Notes: generated by a model not told the origin, from the letters alone. A stretch of 64,000 bases of DNA from Aulostomus chinensis (GCA_037954235.1 JBBMOA010000004.1:15000601-15064600), one strand, 5' to 3'. Positions 47,279 through 59,506 are shown, numbered from the stretch's first letter. Translations and numbers: made by a program.

Positions 47279-48584
47279 CTATAGTTCAAACATATTCAAT
47301 ATACATTTGAGAATGGGATCTCAACCTTTTATTTTTTCTTCCCCTGGTGCTAGCTTGCACCACTGGCAGCTAAGCTAGCACTGCCAATGCTAGCTCTGTC
47401 AGACACAAGACTGGAAGCAGCTGAACAGAAGGGCCCAATCCCAATCTCCACCCTCAAAGACTTAACCGCGTCACCTGGCGAGCGACTGATTGGAAGAGGC
47501 GGTGCGAGTGGGACGGTGCTTTCATGTTATCATAACAACTTTTGCAAAATCATAACCCTAAAATAATATGGCATAAATTTCGTATACAGTCAGGAGTCAA
47601 CTGATGTGTTAGTTGAATCCATAAGAAACCATGAAGCACATGTTCCCACTCAGCATCCTATTCCTGCACCTCCTGGAAATGTCCGTAACCACGGTAACCG
47701 CTGTATTGTACCACTACGCTATGAACGGTGGGTCGTTCCCACAGCCAAAGTCTACAGAAATACAGACTGAGGGAAACGGGGCAGTAAGGGCTCAGAATGT
47801 TGGGGGTAGAGCCCTGATACACCTAGCGATTTTTCATTGTCACAGACGTCAAACCCTCCTGAACTTCGCTGGTACGAGCCTCCAAGTCTGTGAGGCCGGA
47901 GATTTGGATTGGGTCGTGGTTTGGACAGTCAGGACTCATCTTCGGATTATGTCCTGCATCCTTAGACAGTTTCAGCAGCTCCCAGTGGTGCAGAATGAGA
48001 TTGCTTAAACCTTTTATATCAATATGAGCAATTTAGGCAACATATTAGGTGCTAAAGGGCTTTAGCTTTGCTGTCCTAGGAGGAAAGGGGCTGCGCATCC
48101 CCAGAAGGCCTGCCTATGGCCCTACTCTGGCTCTCTGGGCCAGAACCAATCAGTGGAGGAGAAAGAACAGGTCTTTGGAGAACGAGCATGGGATTAACAT
48201 GTTTTCTGGCGTACCCCAGTTTGGGAATTAGGATAAATTAAACGCAAAGGTCTCTTAACAAAATGTTTTCTGATGCTCGAGAGGTCAATACAGTTGACAG
48301 GATCTTATCAGTTAACTGATGATCCCAACAACTTGGCAACGACCAATCCAAAACAGACCCCCCCCCCAAAAGTTTTTGAGTCACGCAGCATTTATAGGAT
48401 TAAATTAATCCTTCCTTTAAAAATAAAAAGATTACTGGAACTGAGTTGAAACCGAGGTTAGCATTTTTCATTTGACGGCATCCAGAAGAGTTTCTCGACA
48501 ACTCCAGTTTTGTACAAATGCGTTGCTGTCACTGTTATTTCTCAACTTATTGTGTGCAGCTGTGTTGGTGTATTTGTTACACAC
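47279..48584 (-). other. intron 9
   Basis: Includes GCTAGC-rich words at 47350-47395 and the inverted-repeat element 47430-47914. The plus-strand frame 47631-48008 is inside or across that element and is not supported as a gene. Confidence 0.65.
47430..47914. mobile_element. non-autonomous DNA transposon with CCCAATCCCAA ends
   Basis: The left end CCCAATCCCAATCTCCACCC and the reverse complement of the right end CCCAATCCAAATCTCCGGCC are inverted copies of about 27 bp with few differences. The ends resemble fish hAT-type MITEs. No transposase. Confidence 0.65.
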
Positions 48585-48674
48585 CAGCGCATCCTGGTAG
48601 ACGTTGGTCCACTGAACTTGCTTAGCCTTCTTGTCAGCTTTAACCATGGGCCTGCCCAAAACATCCAGGTACTC
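48585..48674 (-). CDS. cacna2d1: cacna2d1 exon 9
   Basis: This exon has 30 codons, phase 0 (residues 249-278): EYLDVLGRPMVKADKKAKQV then QWTNVYQDAL. It is the family-specific linker from the VWA domain into the Cache region. Acceptor GTGCAG, donor GTGTGT (unusual at +3 to +6 but with a proper GT). Confidence 0.94.
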
Positions 48675-48814
48675 CTGCACGGAGGAGGGAGGGAAAAACA
48701 TGCACATGAGCCATTCCGCCACAAGAGGGAGCCATACTGAACTGGCTGAGAGAGCCTAAGGAAGACGAATGAAGTAACTTGATAGGGATGTGCCGCAGCA
48801 GTGGGAATATTTAC

Positions 48815-48864
48815 CTGAGTGTTTAACCTGATGGCGCCGATAGATGGGATCTCATAGTAGTATC
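48815..48864 (-). CDS. cacna2d1: cacna2d1 exon 8, VWA end
   Basis: This 50-nt exon completes a Gly codon and encodes YYYEIPSIGAIRLNTQ (residues 232-248), the C-terminal VWA helix. Acceptor CGCCAG, donor GTAAAT. Confidence 0.94.
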
Positions 48865-49826
48865 CTGGCGGAGAGATTGTAGTTATTTCAAAACCCAGTG
48901 TGCAAAACAAACATGTTGTGCAATTAAAATGATCTTTTGACAGACAAAATAAGAGGAGCGCGATACATCAAACCAGTGACCCCCCCCCCCCCACCCACTT
49001 CGTTCTCCTGCTTGATGGAAAAAAAACTTTTAAAAAGTAACTGTTTGTCTTCTGAAATACGAAACTAGACTTACAATCCAGGGTTCGTAGCGAACAGCAA
49101 GTATTGGGTGTAGCTCTTTCATTCCTGAGTTATGGTATTAATAATGAAAAAAGCATTTTGCAGAACGCTACGCCGTGACACTGGAGTTGATCTTTGACCT
49201 TTTGGAGATGCACAAAAATCTATACCAGTCATGAAGTGATTATTTGTGATTTGTCAAACGTGATCATCCATAGCTCAAGTGGAGGTTTGTGACAGACCTA
49301 ATGGCATTTCCTGCAGGCGAGCCAGAGATTTTGTGTTCACAAGAGACAGACGTGAGTTCACAGTGACCTTTGACTAATCAGTTCATCCTCGAGTCCTCTT
49401 TTTTTGGGGGGGGGGGCTTCATAGAGGCATAAAAACATGATTATCTTAAGGTTAGAATGTTGTCTAGTGTGAATAAAACCTTTTGTATTTGGGTCATAGA
49501 GTTTGGACCTTTATATTCTTTTGTCTATATCTTACAGGAACGGTGCAAATCAGCCAAAACATTAAAACCACTGACACTGCAATGAGTGGTGAGAATTACA
49601 ATGTTCAGTTTTGATTCAATTTGTTTGAAGGATGTTTTGTTCATTCCAACTGGTGCTGTTTGATACTTTTAAATATTTTCTCGCTTCCATTCATATAAAA
49701 AGGGATGGGGAAAAAAATCTTAGATACGCCGAACTGTAAAAGCCAGTACAGTTCAAGAGCACCACAAACCTTGAATGACCAGTAAAAATGAAAATGATCC
49801 CCTTACTCAACAGAAAATCCCGATAC
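48865..49826 (-). other. intron 7 with old dispersed repeat
   Basis: A C run at 48979-48992 and, at 49190-49400, the GACCTTTTGGAGATG..GTGACCTTTGACT..CAGTTCATCCTCGAGTCC type dispersed repeat. No exon. Confidence 0.6.
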
Positions 49827-49905
49827 CTTTATTAGTGCACGCCATCCACTGGATCGGTCCTTTGTCATAGTTGTGTTGGCCGACTGAAAATGTAAATATT
49901 CGCAC
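49827..49905 (-). CDS. cacna2d1: cacna2d1 exon 7, VWA
   Basis: This 79-nt exon encodes VRIFTFSVGQHNYDKGPIQW then MACTNK (residues 206-231). FTFSVGQHNYD is near-invariant in alpha2delta-1/2. Acceptor TTCACAG, donor GTATCG (a weak consensus). Confidence 0.94.
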
Positions 49906-49999
49906 CTGTGAAGAGAGGAAAGTGTAAAAAAATAAAGAGACTGAATACAATTTTAAAAGGTGTATGTATTCTCTCAATCTCGCGCATCTTCACTCTCAC

Positions 50000-50104
50000 C
50001 GCCTGTTTTGGGTTGTACTTCTTGAAAATCTCCTCCGCCCTCTCCTCCCCTCCGTCGGTGAAGAGCATGATAATCTTGTTGCAGTTGGCTCTTGACACGT
50101 TCAC
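50000..50104 (-). CDS. cacna2d1: cacna2d1 exon 6, VWA FTDGG
   Basis: This exon has 35 codons (residues 171-205), phase 0. It contains VNVSRANCNKIIMLFTDGGE followed by ERAEEIFKKYNPKQA. The TDGG aspartate is the third MIDAS loop, and NVS is a conserved N-glycosylation site. Acceptor TTACAG; donor GTGAGA, which follows GCG. Confidence 0.95.
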
Positions 50105-50400
50105 CTGTAAGAGGAGGTTAATCTCGACTCTAATTCAATCAAATGTGACTCAAGTGTGTAGGGGTTTTTTTTTGTTGTTTTTTTTTGGCTGACGCCACCT
50201 CACACAGCAGAAAAAAATTGCAATGTTCAGTGAAGCCACAAGAGGTCGACACATACTCACTTTTTATGAGCCCACCGGGTTTAAAAAGCCATTTACTGTA
50301 AATCCTATTTGTGATAGCATGATAATTTAAGATGAAAACAAGACCCTGTCTCAAGGTTTTTCTTCAGATGTCTGAATATTTCCTGTTACTGACACTTTAC

Positions 50401-50559
50401 CTGGGCCAGCTGCTTGAAGGCCAGCTCAAAGCCTCCTCTGTAGTTGGTGATACCCTTGGCTAAGATGCCTTCCACCGCATCTTTCAGAATCCTCTTGTTC
50501 CTCACGTTGGCCTGCACCAGGTTCTCAAAGCAGGCCGCATGCATGGCTTTGTCATTAAA
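50401..50559 (-). CDS. cacna2d1: cacna2d1 exon 5, VWA middle
   Basis: This exon has 53 codons (residues 118-170), phase 0 at both ends. It begins FNDKAMHAACFENLVQANVR and continues NKRILKDAVEGILAKGITNY. LVQANVRNK and AKGIT are VWA signatures of alpha2delta-1/2. FNDKAMHAACF differs from the mammalian FNSNAQDVSCF but keeps the cysteine. Acceptor CTCCAG, donor GTAAAG. Confidence 0.94.
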
Positions 50560-51004
50560 CTGGAGGGGAAGAGGGAAGGAGGGATGATGGGAAGTGGAGG
50601 AGAGGCACTTTGCACATATTTGCTCTTAAATATGTGATTTCCCTTCGTTGCAGCATCATGCACAACGGAATTAGTGTATTGATTTCATTTCAGATTCAAT
50701 CAAAGATCTTTTGGATTGTGTCATGTGTGAGATTAAATCTGCACAGACCGAAGGAAGCTGTGGGAACAGAAGGAAGGAGAACAGGTAGGGATGTGATAAC
50801 AACGGTAATAAGGAGGTAAAACAAACAAACAAACACACAAAAAGCACAGAGCTTGGTTATGGAAGGCTGGTGCCATCGGCATTAGTGCAAATTAAATGAC
50901 ATTAAAACATGTCTGTATAGGTGAAGCGGCTTAAGAATAATATCAGTGAATAGTTAATGCGGAGGAACAGATGGAAGCCAATCAATTCATGCACACAAGC
51001 TGGA

Positions 51005-51037
<33 letters not shown>

Positions 51038-54000
51038 ATCTATGGCTCATTAATACTCAACATCTGTTTTGGCCTCCACTGCACCCTTCCAATCATGATC
51101 ATGTTCAAAACACACAAACACACACACACACAAATACCAAAAACTCACTTTTCAGTTCTTTTATCATTTGCTGCGATGAGAATTTGAATATTTGGATTTA
51201 TTGACTTCATTTTTATTACCTACGCCGAGGAGGGAATATTTTCAGAGCTGTTTGACCGTCAAGCAGGATTATTACACAACGAACGTTCCTCGTTCGTAAC
51301 ATCCGAACCCAAACATGAGTGAAGCCGCTCCGCTGAAAGCAGCGTCGGGCCCGTAGGCAGATGTCGGGCAGTGTTTTGGGATTAAGAAAAAAAAAAAAAG
51401 ATAAAAAAGCAGTATGATGACTGAGAAGAACCGAACAAAATAAAAGCAAAGCAAGATGTGCAACCTGGAGGTTCAAATATTGTGGAAAATAAAAAATATC
51501 ACCTGGGAAGTCAAGTTACTGTCAGAGTCGCCAGGTGCTCGAAAAAAATAAGACGGCTTCTGACAAATTAGGGTCACTTTTAAAGCAGACAGTATTCTTA
51601 ATAATGCCCCATGTTAGAGACTTGCATCTTTGTTTAATTTGCAGCAAAAAAAAAAAAAAAAAAATCTCTAAATGAATACTGAATTGATTCAGGAAATCAG
51701 TAGCTGGTCCTTCAAAATGCATTTATCTCCAAAAGAGGAATAAAGTTGTTTTGTTTTGTTTTTTATTTACCATCTGCAGTTCCTTCCATCTCTTGCTACA
51801 CGTGGACTTCCTGATACCCACACTGGTGTAAACACTCACACACCCACACGAATAAACACTCCGAGCGAACGAGTGCAAACCAGAATAAAGACACAAGACT
51901 ACTGAATACACAAATGTAAAGTTCTAGCTGTCAAATTAATGTTGGCACGTCTGGGTAATACCGTTACTCATACGAATCTGCGCAGGTCTTCAGATTGACG
52001 AGGAGCTTAATGCCATTAAAAAAAAAAAAAAAAAACAGCTTTAAAAAAAGGAAAACAAAAACAAAAACCCAGAACAAAACAAAAAGCAGATTGTGCATAG
52101 GCGTGCCGTGTCGTGGTGACTGCCAAAATTGTCAGCTTTAAAATGCTTTTAAGCGAGTCGTCAAAATTAAAGCGAGCGGCCGCGACAGCGAAATGTGCTC
52201 TAACGTGGGAAGACGTCGTGTCAGAGATTATTGAGACAAAAACAGCCAGATTGATGAGCAGTGGCAGATCACTCCAAAAAAAATATTCCGACAGGTGATA
52301 AAAAAGATAATTAACTTCAGATATTGATAATTAGAAGGTACTTTTTTCTGTGCTAAAGGATGACTGGTGCTCATTAGGTCCGTTTCCAAGACTTCAACAT
52401 GTTGGTAGGAAATTCTGAGCGAACACTGCCAAGGCTTCTGAAACGTGCTACACCTACACATATTAACCATGGTAACCAAGATTACTGATAGTACAATCTT
52501 AAAATACCTCAAACATGGATGAATATGTGTAGAAAAACAGTCGCACACATGCCAAATTGCTGTTTTATTTTGAAATGTTGTGCCGTTTCAAACCACAAAC
52601 CGAGCAGGGTCTGATCAATATCCTTATTACACTGCTGGCTAATTTGATTACCTTAGAAGCCCCACCCCGTCACTTAGCTGATTTGAAAGCTCCGATCAAA
52701 AACATTAACCACGGATGTATTAAAGTGATAGAAAATGGCACTGGCGCTTCATTTGGAAAACAAGATGAGATGAGCGCAAGAACGTAGGAGAGTGTAGAAC
52801 ACGCGTCCAAGAACAAAGTTTCTGCCAAAGTGGCAAATGAGTAAAAAGCATTTAAATGTGCATTTTTCACATCTTAGCTGTGAGAGAGTAAGAAGTCGAG
52901 AAGACACGTGATCCAACCTGAGGCGAGATATGGTCATAAATCAATGAGGCGGAAGCGTCGGCAGGTTCTTGCACTCGTGCCGGCCATGTTTTTGTCCCAA
53001 AAAACAGGCAAAGAACTGTCAAATCAGCATGGTTTACAAGTTGGAAGAGCTGGGGGTGCTCTGGGAATAATATTTGCTATCAAACAGCAGGAATGAAGAT
53101 AGTATATGAGATGGAACACGCTTGGACCCTGAGCTGCTCTAACCGCCATCCGTCAGCTCCTCAGCTCGCTCTCTCCAGCTATCGTGGGATTTCTGGTCGA
53201 TGCGCCATCTCTGGTCCTTTCACATGACAGCCTTTTGCAAATATATCATTAATATATGACATTTAGGATTCCAAAAACAGTGAATCACTGAATCAGACGC
53301 TAATAATTCTACATTTTCCATATGCTGTTTTTTTTTTTGTGTTGTTAAGCAAGAAAACACGTCTGCTAACGTTATGTCATCTTAAACAACACGTGAGCTC
53401 ATCGAGTCGTTGGGAATCTCTTTTGAAGCATCCATGTTGTCCGTGATGGATGGAGCTCGCTGCGGCTAACTGATATCCAGTGTTGTGGGGTTTTACAGGC
53501 AGAGGGTTTGTTGTAAAATTTCCCAATTAAAACGTGTAGGAGAATAAATTGTGATGCTTCATGTTTTTTTTGGTTTATTCCAACAATCAGCTGTGTGTTA
53601 GGTGACGTTCAGGGACCCCTCTGTAACTCAACTGGACGCTACCGCTTATGCGTGTCTTGCTTCACTTTGTAAACAGTGCCAGTAAAAGGGTGCTTTTTAT
53701 TTATTTTTCTGGTGTGTTTGATTTTCAATAATGCAGAGAAAAATTATTGAAATGTATTTGACACAAGACAGATTCTGAAAAGCCAATAAGGAGTTGAATA
53801 AAATTTCCCTCCGGGATTTTAGCTGGCTAGCTTAGCCTACTTAGCACAAAGACCGGAAACAAGAGGAAAGCGCTCGTCTGACTTCCTGAGATCAACTTGT
53901 GAGCAGCTCTGTAACTCACAAAACTGCAAAACATCATAAGAAGTCGGTGAGGTGACGGCTAGTGCGTGTTGTCATGTGTTTTGGACTGCTGACATTTTTA

Positions 54001-55086
54001 GTGGTGGGGAAATTTAGCTAGAAAAGCTTAAGAGAGTAGCTATCAGGGGAGAATGCCACCCTTCCATTAAACCTTTATGATTCTGCAAGTTCAACTAAGA
54101 AAGTTCAGTCCGATAGTATAACGACAAAAACGGACTCTTTATATTTCGTCTAACAGTATTCTAAATAATTCTAAATTGTTTTTTTTATTAAGGTTCAATA
54201 AAACAATGTTTCAATTTGGGATATTTTCCTAACGTTATTGGTTATTGAAACACCAATATTTTACCCATTAATTCACTCACAATATTGGCAAACTTACATA
54301 TGCTTGCGAAGGAGAATAGTGGAATTATGATGGTTACCTGGCAACAGCAGACCGATAAAACCTCTTACACATCAGGCTCAAGTTATTGAGGTACGCGTGT
54401 CATCCAGGTTTCACATAACATATCAAGGAATTTCTTCCACATGAGCATTTAAATTGCTAGATTTTTCATCTCGCTACTTACACGGCAAGGAAGCGTGAAT
54501 CTGCTCTAATTGACCAGGATGTGGAGCTTTAAATGATGAATATTTCCTCAATCCCCGTGTCGGTAAAAATCCTTCCATCCCTGAGATCGCTAAAGAATTT
54601 CAATTGGCCCAGCTGGGACTTCTCCCATCGCACGTCACGGATTCGGAGCGAGGGTCGTAGATAGTGGGACACATTCATTTGTCAAACTTATCGAGTGACA
54701 CTTCAGGGTTTGCTCAAGACGCGTCATGTGTTCGCTCTATTAGACGCACACATACTTAGATTCAAGCTCTGATGCACTGGAGATGCTCTCATTCAGACCC
54801 CTATATAAAAACACACACACACACACACACGGATAACTAAGTCAGACGGATGGGCTCACAAGCATGCAGCCATGTAGCCATAATAAAAGATCCATCCATG
54901 TGTGGTACATTAAGTCATTCAAAAGGTTGCTGCCGTCTTTCTAGCAACGTTTCAGACCACAAGCAGGAAGCTACAAACAACAAACATGTCAGCATTACAA
55001 TTCAAAACATTTTTTTCTTAAAATTTGTGGTTTTCCAACATTTACCAACGGTTCTGAGGAAAGAAATCAAGTGTGGGAATACTCAC
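50560..55086 (-). other. intron 4, 4.5 kb
   Basis: Unique sequence with CA runs at 51007-51037, 51109-51131 and 54808-54830, and A runs near 51645-51663 and 52018-52036. No additional alpha2delta exon was found. Confidence 0.65.
51007..51037. repeat. (CA)n microsatellite
   Basis: About 15 CA units. Confidence 0.95.
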
Positions 55087-55186
55087 ATAGACCACATTGA
55101 CGTAGTCATCATCCGAGAGGGTCTCCAGCATTTCACTAACGGACGTTCGGATCAGTTTGAGGGTGAGACCAGAGACGCTGCCGCTC
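55087..55186 (-). CDS. cacna2d1: cacna2d1 exon 4, MIDAS
   Basis: This 100-nt exon encodes SGSVSGLTLKLIRTSVSEML and then ETLSDDDYVNVVY (residues 85-117). With the preceding exon it completes DASGS, the DxSxS metal-ion-dependent adhesion site of the VWA domain, which is needed for calcium channel trafficking in this family. VNVVY replaces the mammalian VNVAS. Acceptor CCGCAG, donor GTGAGT. Confidence 0.93.
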
Positions 55187-57373
55187 CTGCGGTTTGGAGA
55201 TAGAGATGGTTTGTTGTTTACAACGTGAAACTCAAGTTGGTGAGGTCACTTATTTCAGTGTAATAACGTGTCTTATGGTTTGTTCACATCGAATGTGAAA
55301 GATTATATTCAAAGTTGATGCAAAGACTGAAGTGATGCATGACACACTAATTCATGGCCAGAGGACGTTAGCCGGTCCTGCAAGCGGCGAAGGCTAGCCT
55401 CTTCGCTTGCTCTTACCGCTTTATCTAGCTAAAACCACGTCGGCTTCAAAATTTTCAGAAATGATTGCGGAATAAATTCTTTAAATACTGACCCCATTTT
55501 TTTCTCTACTGTTACTGAGCCTAGCTAAAGGTGTCAGCGCATCTTTGTGGTTGTGACAGCGTGTCTCGTCCCGCCCGGTGGTGGAGGAAACCGTCTCAAC
55601 TGACACTTTTGCTTTCTTTGCACTGTCTTGTGACGCAGAACTCAACTTTCAAGTCATATGAAGGTCTTCCTCTGTTAATAGGCTTATTCTGGCCCTGATG
55701 ATGCAACCTCCTGCAGGTAAAAATTGTCTAATTGCTTTAGTGTGTGTAGTAATACACTTTGGTCCAGCGCTGCTTCTGTGCAGACAGACAAAGTCGAGTC
55801 ACCTGTCGGACATTAACTTTGAAGGCTTTGTGTACCTCAAAGACCTGGAACCTATTAACCCTTCTGATCTCCCTTTTTATTACTGAAATTTTTATAGTTT
55901 TTTTCCCCCACTTTCTGGTAGTTTAAATTTTAAATTCTGGTAATTAATAGGCTCAAATCGTGTGGCTCAAAATTTTTTCGGACTAAATATAATTTGCATC
56001 ACTTTAACAAAAAGCTACTGCGTAATTTGAGCTGTCACCAGGAAGTCTTGCTCATGACTTGAGCCCAGTGAATTAATCATTACTCCAATGTCTCAGTTGT
56101 TCTCCCAACTCTGTCACTGACAGGAGCACGAAATCCTACACAAATGGATCTATAAATACATTTAATTTGTTCCTGCAGGAGGAAAAATGGGAGGAAAAAG
56201 ACATACGGTAAAAAAAAAATGAGTGGAAATCCTTTAAATGATCATCTTTCTAAGGCACAGTAGTGGCAGCTCGTAATATGTAAAAAGCCTCATCGATCCT
56301 CAGCGCGTCGATTAGCGGTGCAGCAAGAGGATGCGTTATTTTCTCCATTTATCACACGGTGTTGTCATTTAGCTGTGACACTAAAGCGTCTGTGTGGTTT
56401 CCTTCAGCAGAGAAGGAACCCTCAGCCAAATGAAGCAAAAAAAAAAAAAACAACAACAAAAACACTTGTGTCGATAAAATCCGCCTTGTGCTATCGCATA
56501 GGCAGATGAACTGTAGAGTTTATAAAGTATTAAAAAATACCAATGATGCAAATGCTAATCGACAGGCATTAAAGGACGGAGCTCAAGAAAATCTGTCACT
56601 TCCTGAAAAAAAGGGAACACAGGAATAAGATATTTCAAGTTTTAGTCACAGCAGGACATTTATCAGATAGCTGACATTTATCAGATATTTTCCATGTTAA
56701 ACAAGTTATCTGATATTATTCACATGTTGTACCTACAAAAAAAATACACGTGTAGCATTGCAATTTTGAAAAAAAAAACCAACCAACAACCCATGTTTGT
56801 TTATTTTGAAAAGGTCAAATCATCTGGTTACTGTTGTTCACTCGTTGACGACGAGAAAATCAGATGATTTCAGCGATGCTACTACAGACGGCGTATCAGG
56901 ATCATCGTGAAGCCTTACTTGAGGGAATACAGTGAGGAAAAAAAAGTTTTTCAGTTCGGCACAGAAATAATATATTAAAAAATGATCGCCATCGTTAAGT
57001 ATACCAAATTTTAACAGAGAGGCTAAACTCATCTTCCTTTTTAAAGCCGATACTGTGACATAAGAAAACATCCATATTGTACGTTTGAATGTTTTTAAAT
57101 TATCAGTGGTTTATCATCTGATCCAAGGACAAAACTGCGACATACTTTCATTTTTAGGGAACAAATCAAAACGGAATTGGAGAATCTTCTCAATACGCCG
57201 TCCGCAGTGATTATTCGTCAGTGTGACACGAGCACTACGGCGCCAGAGAGTTCAGTGCGCCGGTGCCCGGTGGGTGAAGCCAGTCCAGTCTGAGTTTTAA
57301 CACTTGGGCCTTCTGGCACAAAAAAGAAAATTAAATCTGACTGTAATGGATGAATCACAAGGTCGTCACTCAC
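55187..57373 (-). other. intron 3
   Basis: Unique sequence, A runs near 56436-56449. Nothing recognised. Confidence 0.65.
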
Positions 57374-57424
57374 GCATCCACCAGGATCAGCATGTCCTTG
57401 GGTGATGCCGCCCCCTGAATGTAC
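57374..57424 (-). CDS. cacna2d1: cacna2d1 exon 3, first VWA strand
   Basis: This 51-nt exon encodes YIQGAASPKDMLILVDA (about residues 68-84), including the first VWA beta strand and the first MIDAS aspartate. Both ends are phase 2, so skipping would keep the frame but destroy the metal site. The acceptor CACCAG is preceded within 12 nt by a long (TG)n run instead of a normal polypyrimidine tract. Donor GTGAGT. Confidence 0.92.
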
Positions 57425-58042
57425 CTGGTGAGTAATCACACACACACACACACACACACAAAAATACACGGTTTACCGACGTTGAGTTTACAGCATACAG
57501 AGAAATGCAAACAGAAACTGAAAACACACACTCGTCCCCTTTCATCGATCTTTCAGCAAAGGAAAAAATTACCGCTTTCATTTGAAACCAAATCTTTTGA
57601 GTTTTTAATTACCTCTATTAACCTCTTTTCATTGTAAACAAGGATTTCCGCATCTTTGCTCAGAGTGCTCGCTAACCGCCTGAGCTTCTGATGCTAATCA
57701 CATTAATAACACGGTTAAGAGAGTGTCGGTGGCTTCCAGCCAGATTTTAATCATCTGTGTGAAACTAATGAAGCTTTTGTATTGAACTCTTTGATCTCCT
57801 GCAGCTGTGATGTGATTCTTTTTTGTCGGTATTGGATTTAATTGTTTTATAGCATGCGTACAGGTACAGGTGCTCAGGTGTTCCGCCGTTTATCCGTCTT
57901 GCAAAGGGGAATCTTTGCGAGCGAATGATGACACGGGTAGGCCGATTTGCGTGCCTTCGTTAAAACAGGAGGCAAAAATAATCGAGGGCGAGTCTTGAGG
58001 CGCAGAAACACAACTGCACATTCCAGAGCGGGCAGCACTCAC
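57425..58042 (-). other. intron 2, ending in a (TG)n tract
   Basis: (CA)n at 57436-57460 on the plus strand, so (UG)n in the transcript, immediately upstream of the exon 3 acceptor. The rest is unique. Confidence 0.8.
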
Positions 58043-58112
58043 CATGGTCGTCGGCGCACATCGTAGAGGTCGATCTTATTGGTCGATTTGCTTGAGTCGA
58101 TCCAAGGGGATG
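58043..58112 (-). CDS. cacna2d1: cacna2d1 exon 2, RRR motif
   Basis: This 70-nt exon encodes about residues 44-67, ending inside a Trp codon. It reads SPWIDSSKSTNKIDLYDV then RRRPW. The triple-arginine motif before PWYIQG is established as essential for gabapentinoid binding in mammalian alpha2delta-1 and -2 and is absent from alpha2delta-3/4. It is intact here, so drug/leucine-site binding is expected (inference). Acceptor ACCCAG, donor GTGAGT. Confidence 0.93.
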
Positions 58113-58770
58113 CTGGGTGTAGGGAGAAGGAAATTGGGGGACAGAGAGTGTTGCGTTTAAATGCTTTTTTGTTTCAAGTGTACATATGTGGACGCACTCT
58201 ACCAATCCTATGATTGTAAACATTTTCTTGATACTTTCTCTACTAACGGACTGATATTTTTTTTCATGTATGTGCACTCGTAAGCAGCTACAGCTTACCT
58301 TGAAGGACAGTTCCAATTTTTTGGAGCCTAATCCTAATTACTCCTCACCAAAGACTATGTTGATTGGCAGACTTCTTTCTCTGCCTACTCCATGCCGTTC
58401 CTCAGAATACCTTTGGAAATTTGGGCAAATGCACACGCTAACAGAGTCTCTAAATATGCGCGGTCACGCATGTCTTGTTTCATTTTCAATGTAATCTTTA
58501 GAAAACGATTTACCCGTTAATTGACACACGCAATAGGCACGACAGTTTTTCACCAAGTGATTCATGTCCTCCGAGCCTTCTCTTCGCAGCACAAAACCAA
58601 AGTCAAAGAAAGAGCCAACGGCAACCCAGAGTTTCGAGAAATTCTGCCTTTGTTGGCCTGCGTCTGCGTGTGACATGTCATCGCCTTTTGGTGGTTTTTG
58701 TCCACATTACTGACCGCAGGAAGGTCAACGGGCAGTTGAAGAAACCTCTTTGGCTGCTGCAGTTTCTCAC
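58113..58770 (-). other. intron 1 (window numbering)
   Basis: Unique sequence. Nothing recognised. Confidence 0.65.
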
Positions 58771-58902
58771 CTGGGTAGTACCGAGCCAGTCCGGTGGCTG
58801 AACCGAAAACCTGCCAGAGAAGTGACGGATCTTCATCTTTATTTTTCCGGAAGATCTCCTCCAAGGCGTCGGTCCAGTTCAGCTCATTCAAAATGATGGT
58901 GG
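58771..58902 (-). CDS. cacna2d1: cacna2d1 exon 1 (window numbering), pre-VWA region
   Basis: This 132-nt exon encodes residues 1-43, beginning two bases into a codon, so one base comes from an upstream exon outside the recognised region. It contains LNELNWTDALEEIFRKN with a conserved N-glycosylation site (NWT), then DPSLLWQVFGSATGLARYYP, which leads into the VWA domain and is diagnostic of alpha2delta-1/2. The acceptor is TTCCAG and the donor GTGAGA. The upstream 60 bp of intron is TG- and T-rich. This is the most 5' exon I could find in the window. Confidence 0.93.
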
Positions 58903-59408
58903 CTGGAACACACAAAACACACACAACAAACCTGATGAAATGAGTCGTACTTATAAAGAATGGGAGGGGGGGGGGGGGATCCACACCGGCACAAAATGTC
59001 AAGGCTTTTCCAAACAATTACTCTTAAAAGACAATTCTGAAGAAAGTTAGAGAATTCTTTAAAGGCAAACACACACAGACCTGCTGGTTAAGCTACAGTA
59101 GGAAGCTCCTCACGAATCATGAAACCTACGTCAAACAGACAATATTTCCATGGCTTTTTTTGGTCTCCCTTTTATATAAGCTACAGTAGGGAAAAGAAAA
59201 GTCGAAAGGGAATGATACAATTGGATATTTCTGGATAAAAGTCCTCTTCCGGGTGCTCAGGTAAACAAAACATTTAGTGTATGTCTGTCCCCTGTTTGTC
59301 TGCAGGAGCTCTTAGTGGCTTCATGCTCCAACAATCTAGTTTGATCCGAAAAGGCAGCGCTGTGCCTGGAAGAGTGGGCTGCATGTCAAACTGATGCTGT
59401 GCATGACT

Positions 59409-59410
<2 letters not shown>

Positions 59411-59448
<38 letters not shown>

Positions 59449-59453
59449 ATTGA

Positions 59454-59504
<51 letters not shown>
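59411..59504. repeat. compound (GT)n ... (GA)n microsatellite
   Basis: About 18 GT units, a short spacer and about 23 GA units. Confidence 0.95.

Positions 59505-59506
<2 letters not shown>

Noticed and set aside
47631..48008. 125-codon frame with signal-like start
   Set aside because: Overlaps a transposon-like inverted-repeat element inside an intron on the opposite strand; no homology recognised.
49865..50104. 79-codon frame starting at NVSRANCNK as a separate small protein
   Set aside because: Its first part is cacna2d1 exon 6 (VWA) and the remainder reads through the GTGAGA donor into the intron.
58562..59017. 151-codon minus-strand frame as a single-exon gene
   Set aside because: It merely contains cacna2d1 exon 1 (window numbering) and reads through into intron on both sides; splice sites define the real exon.
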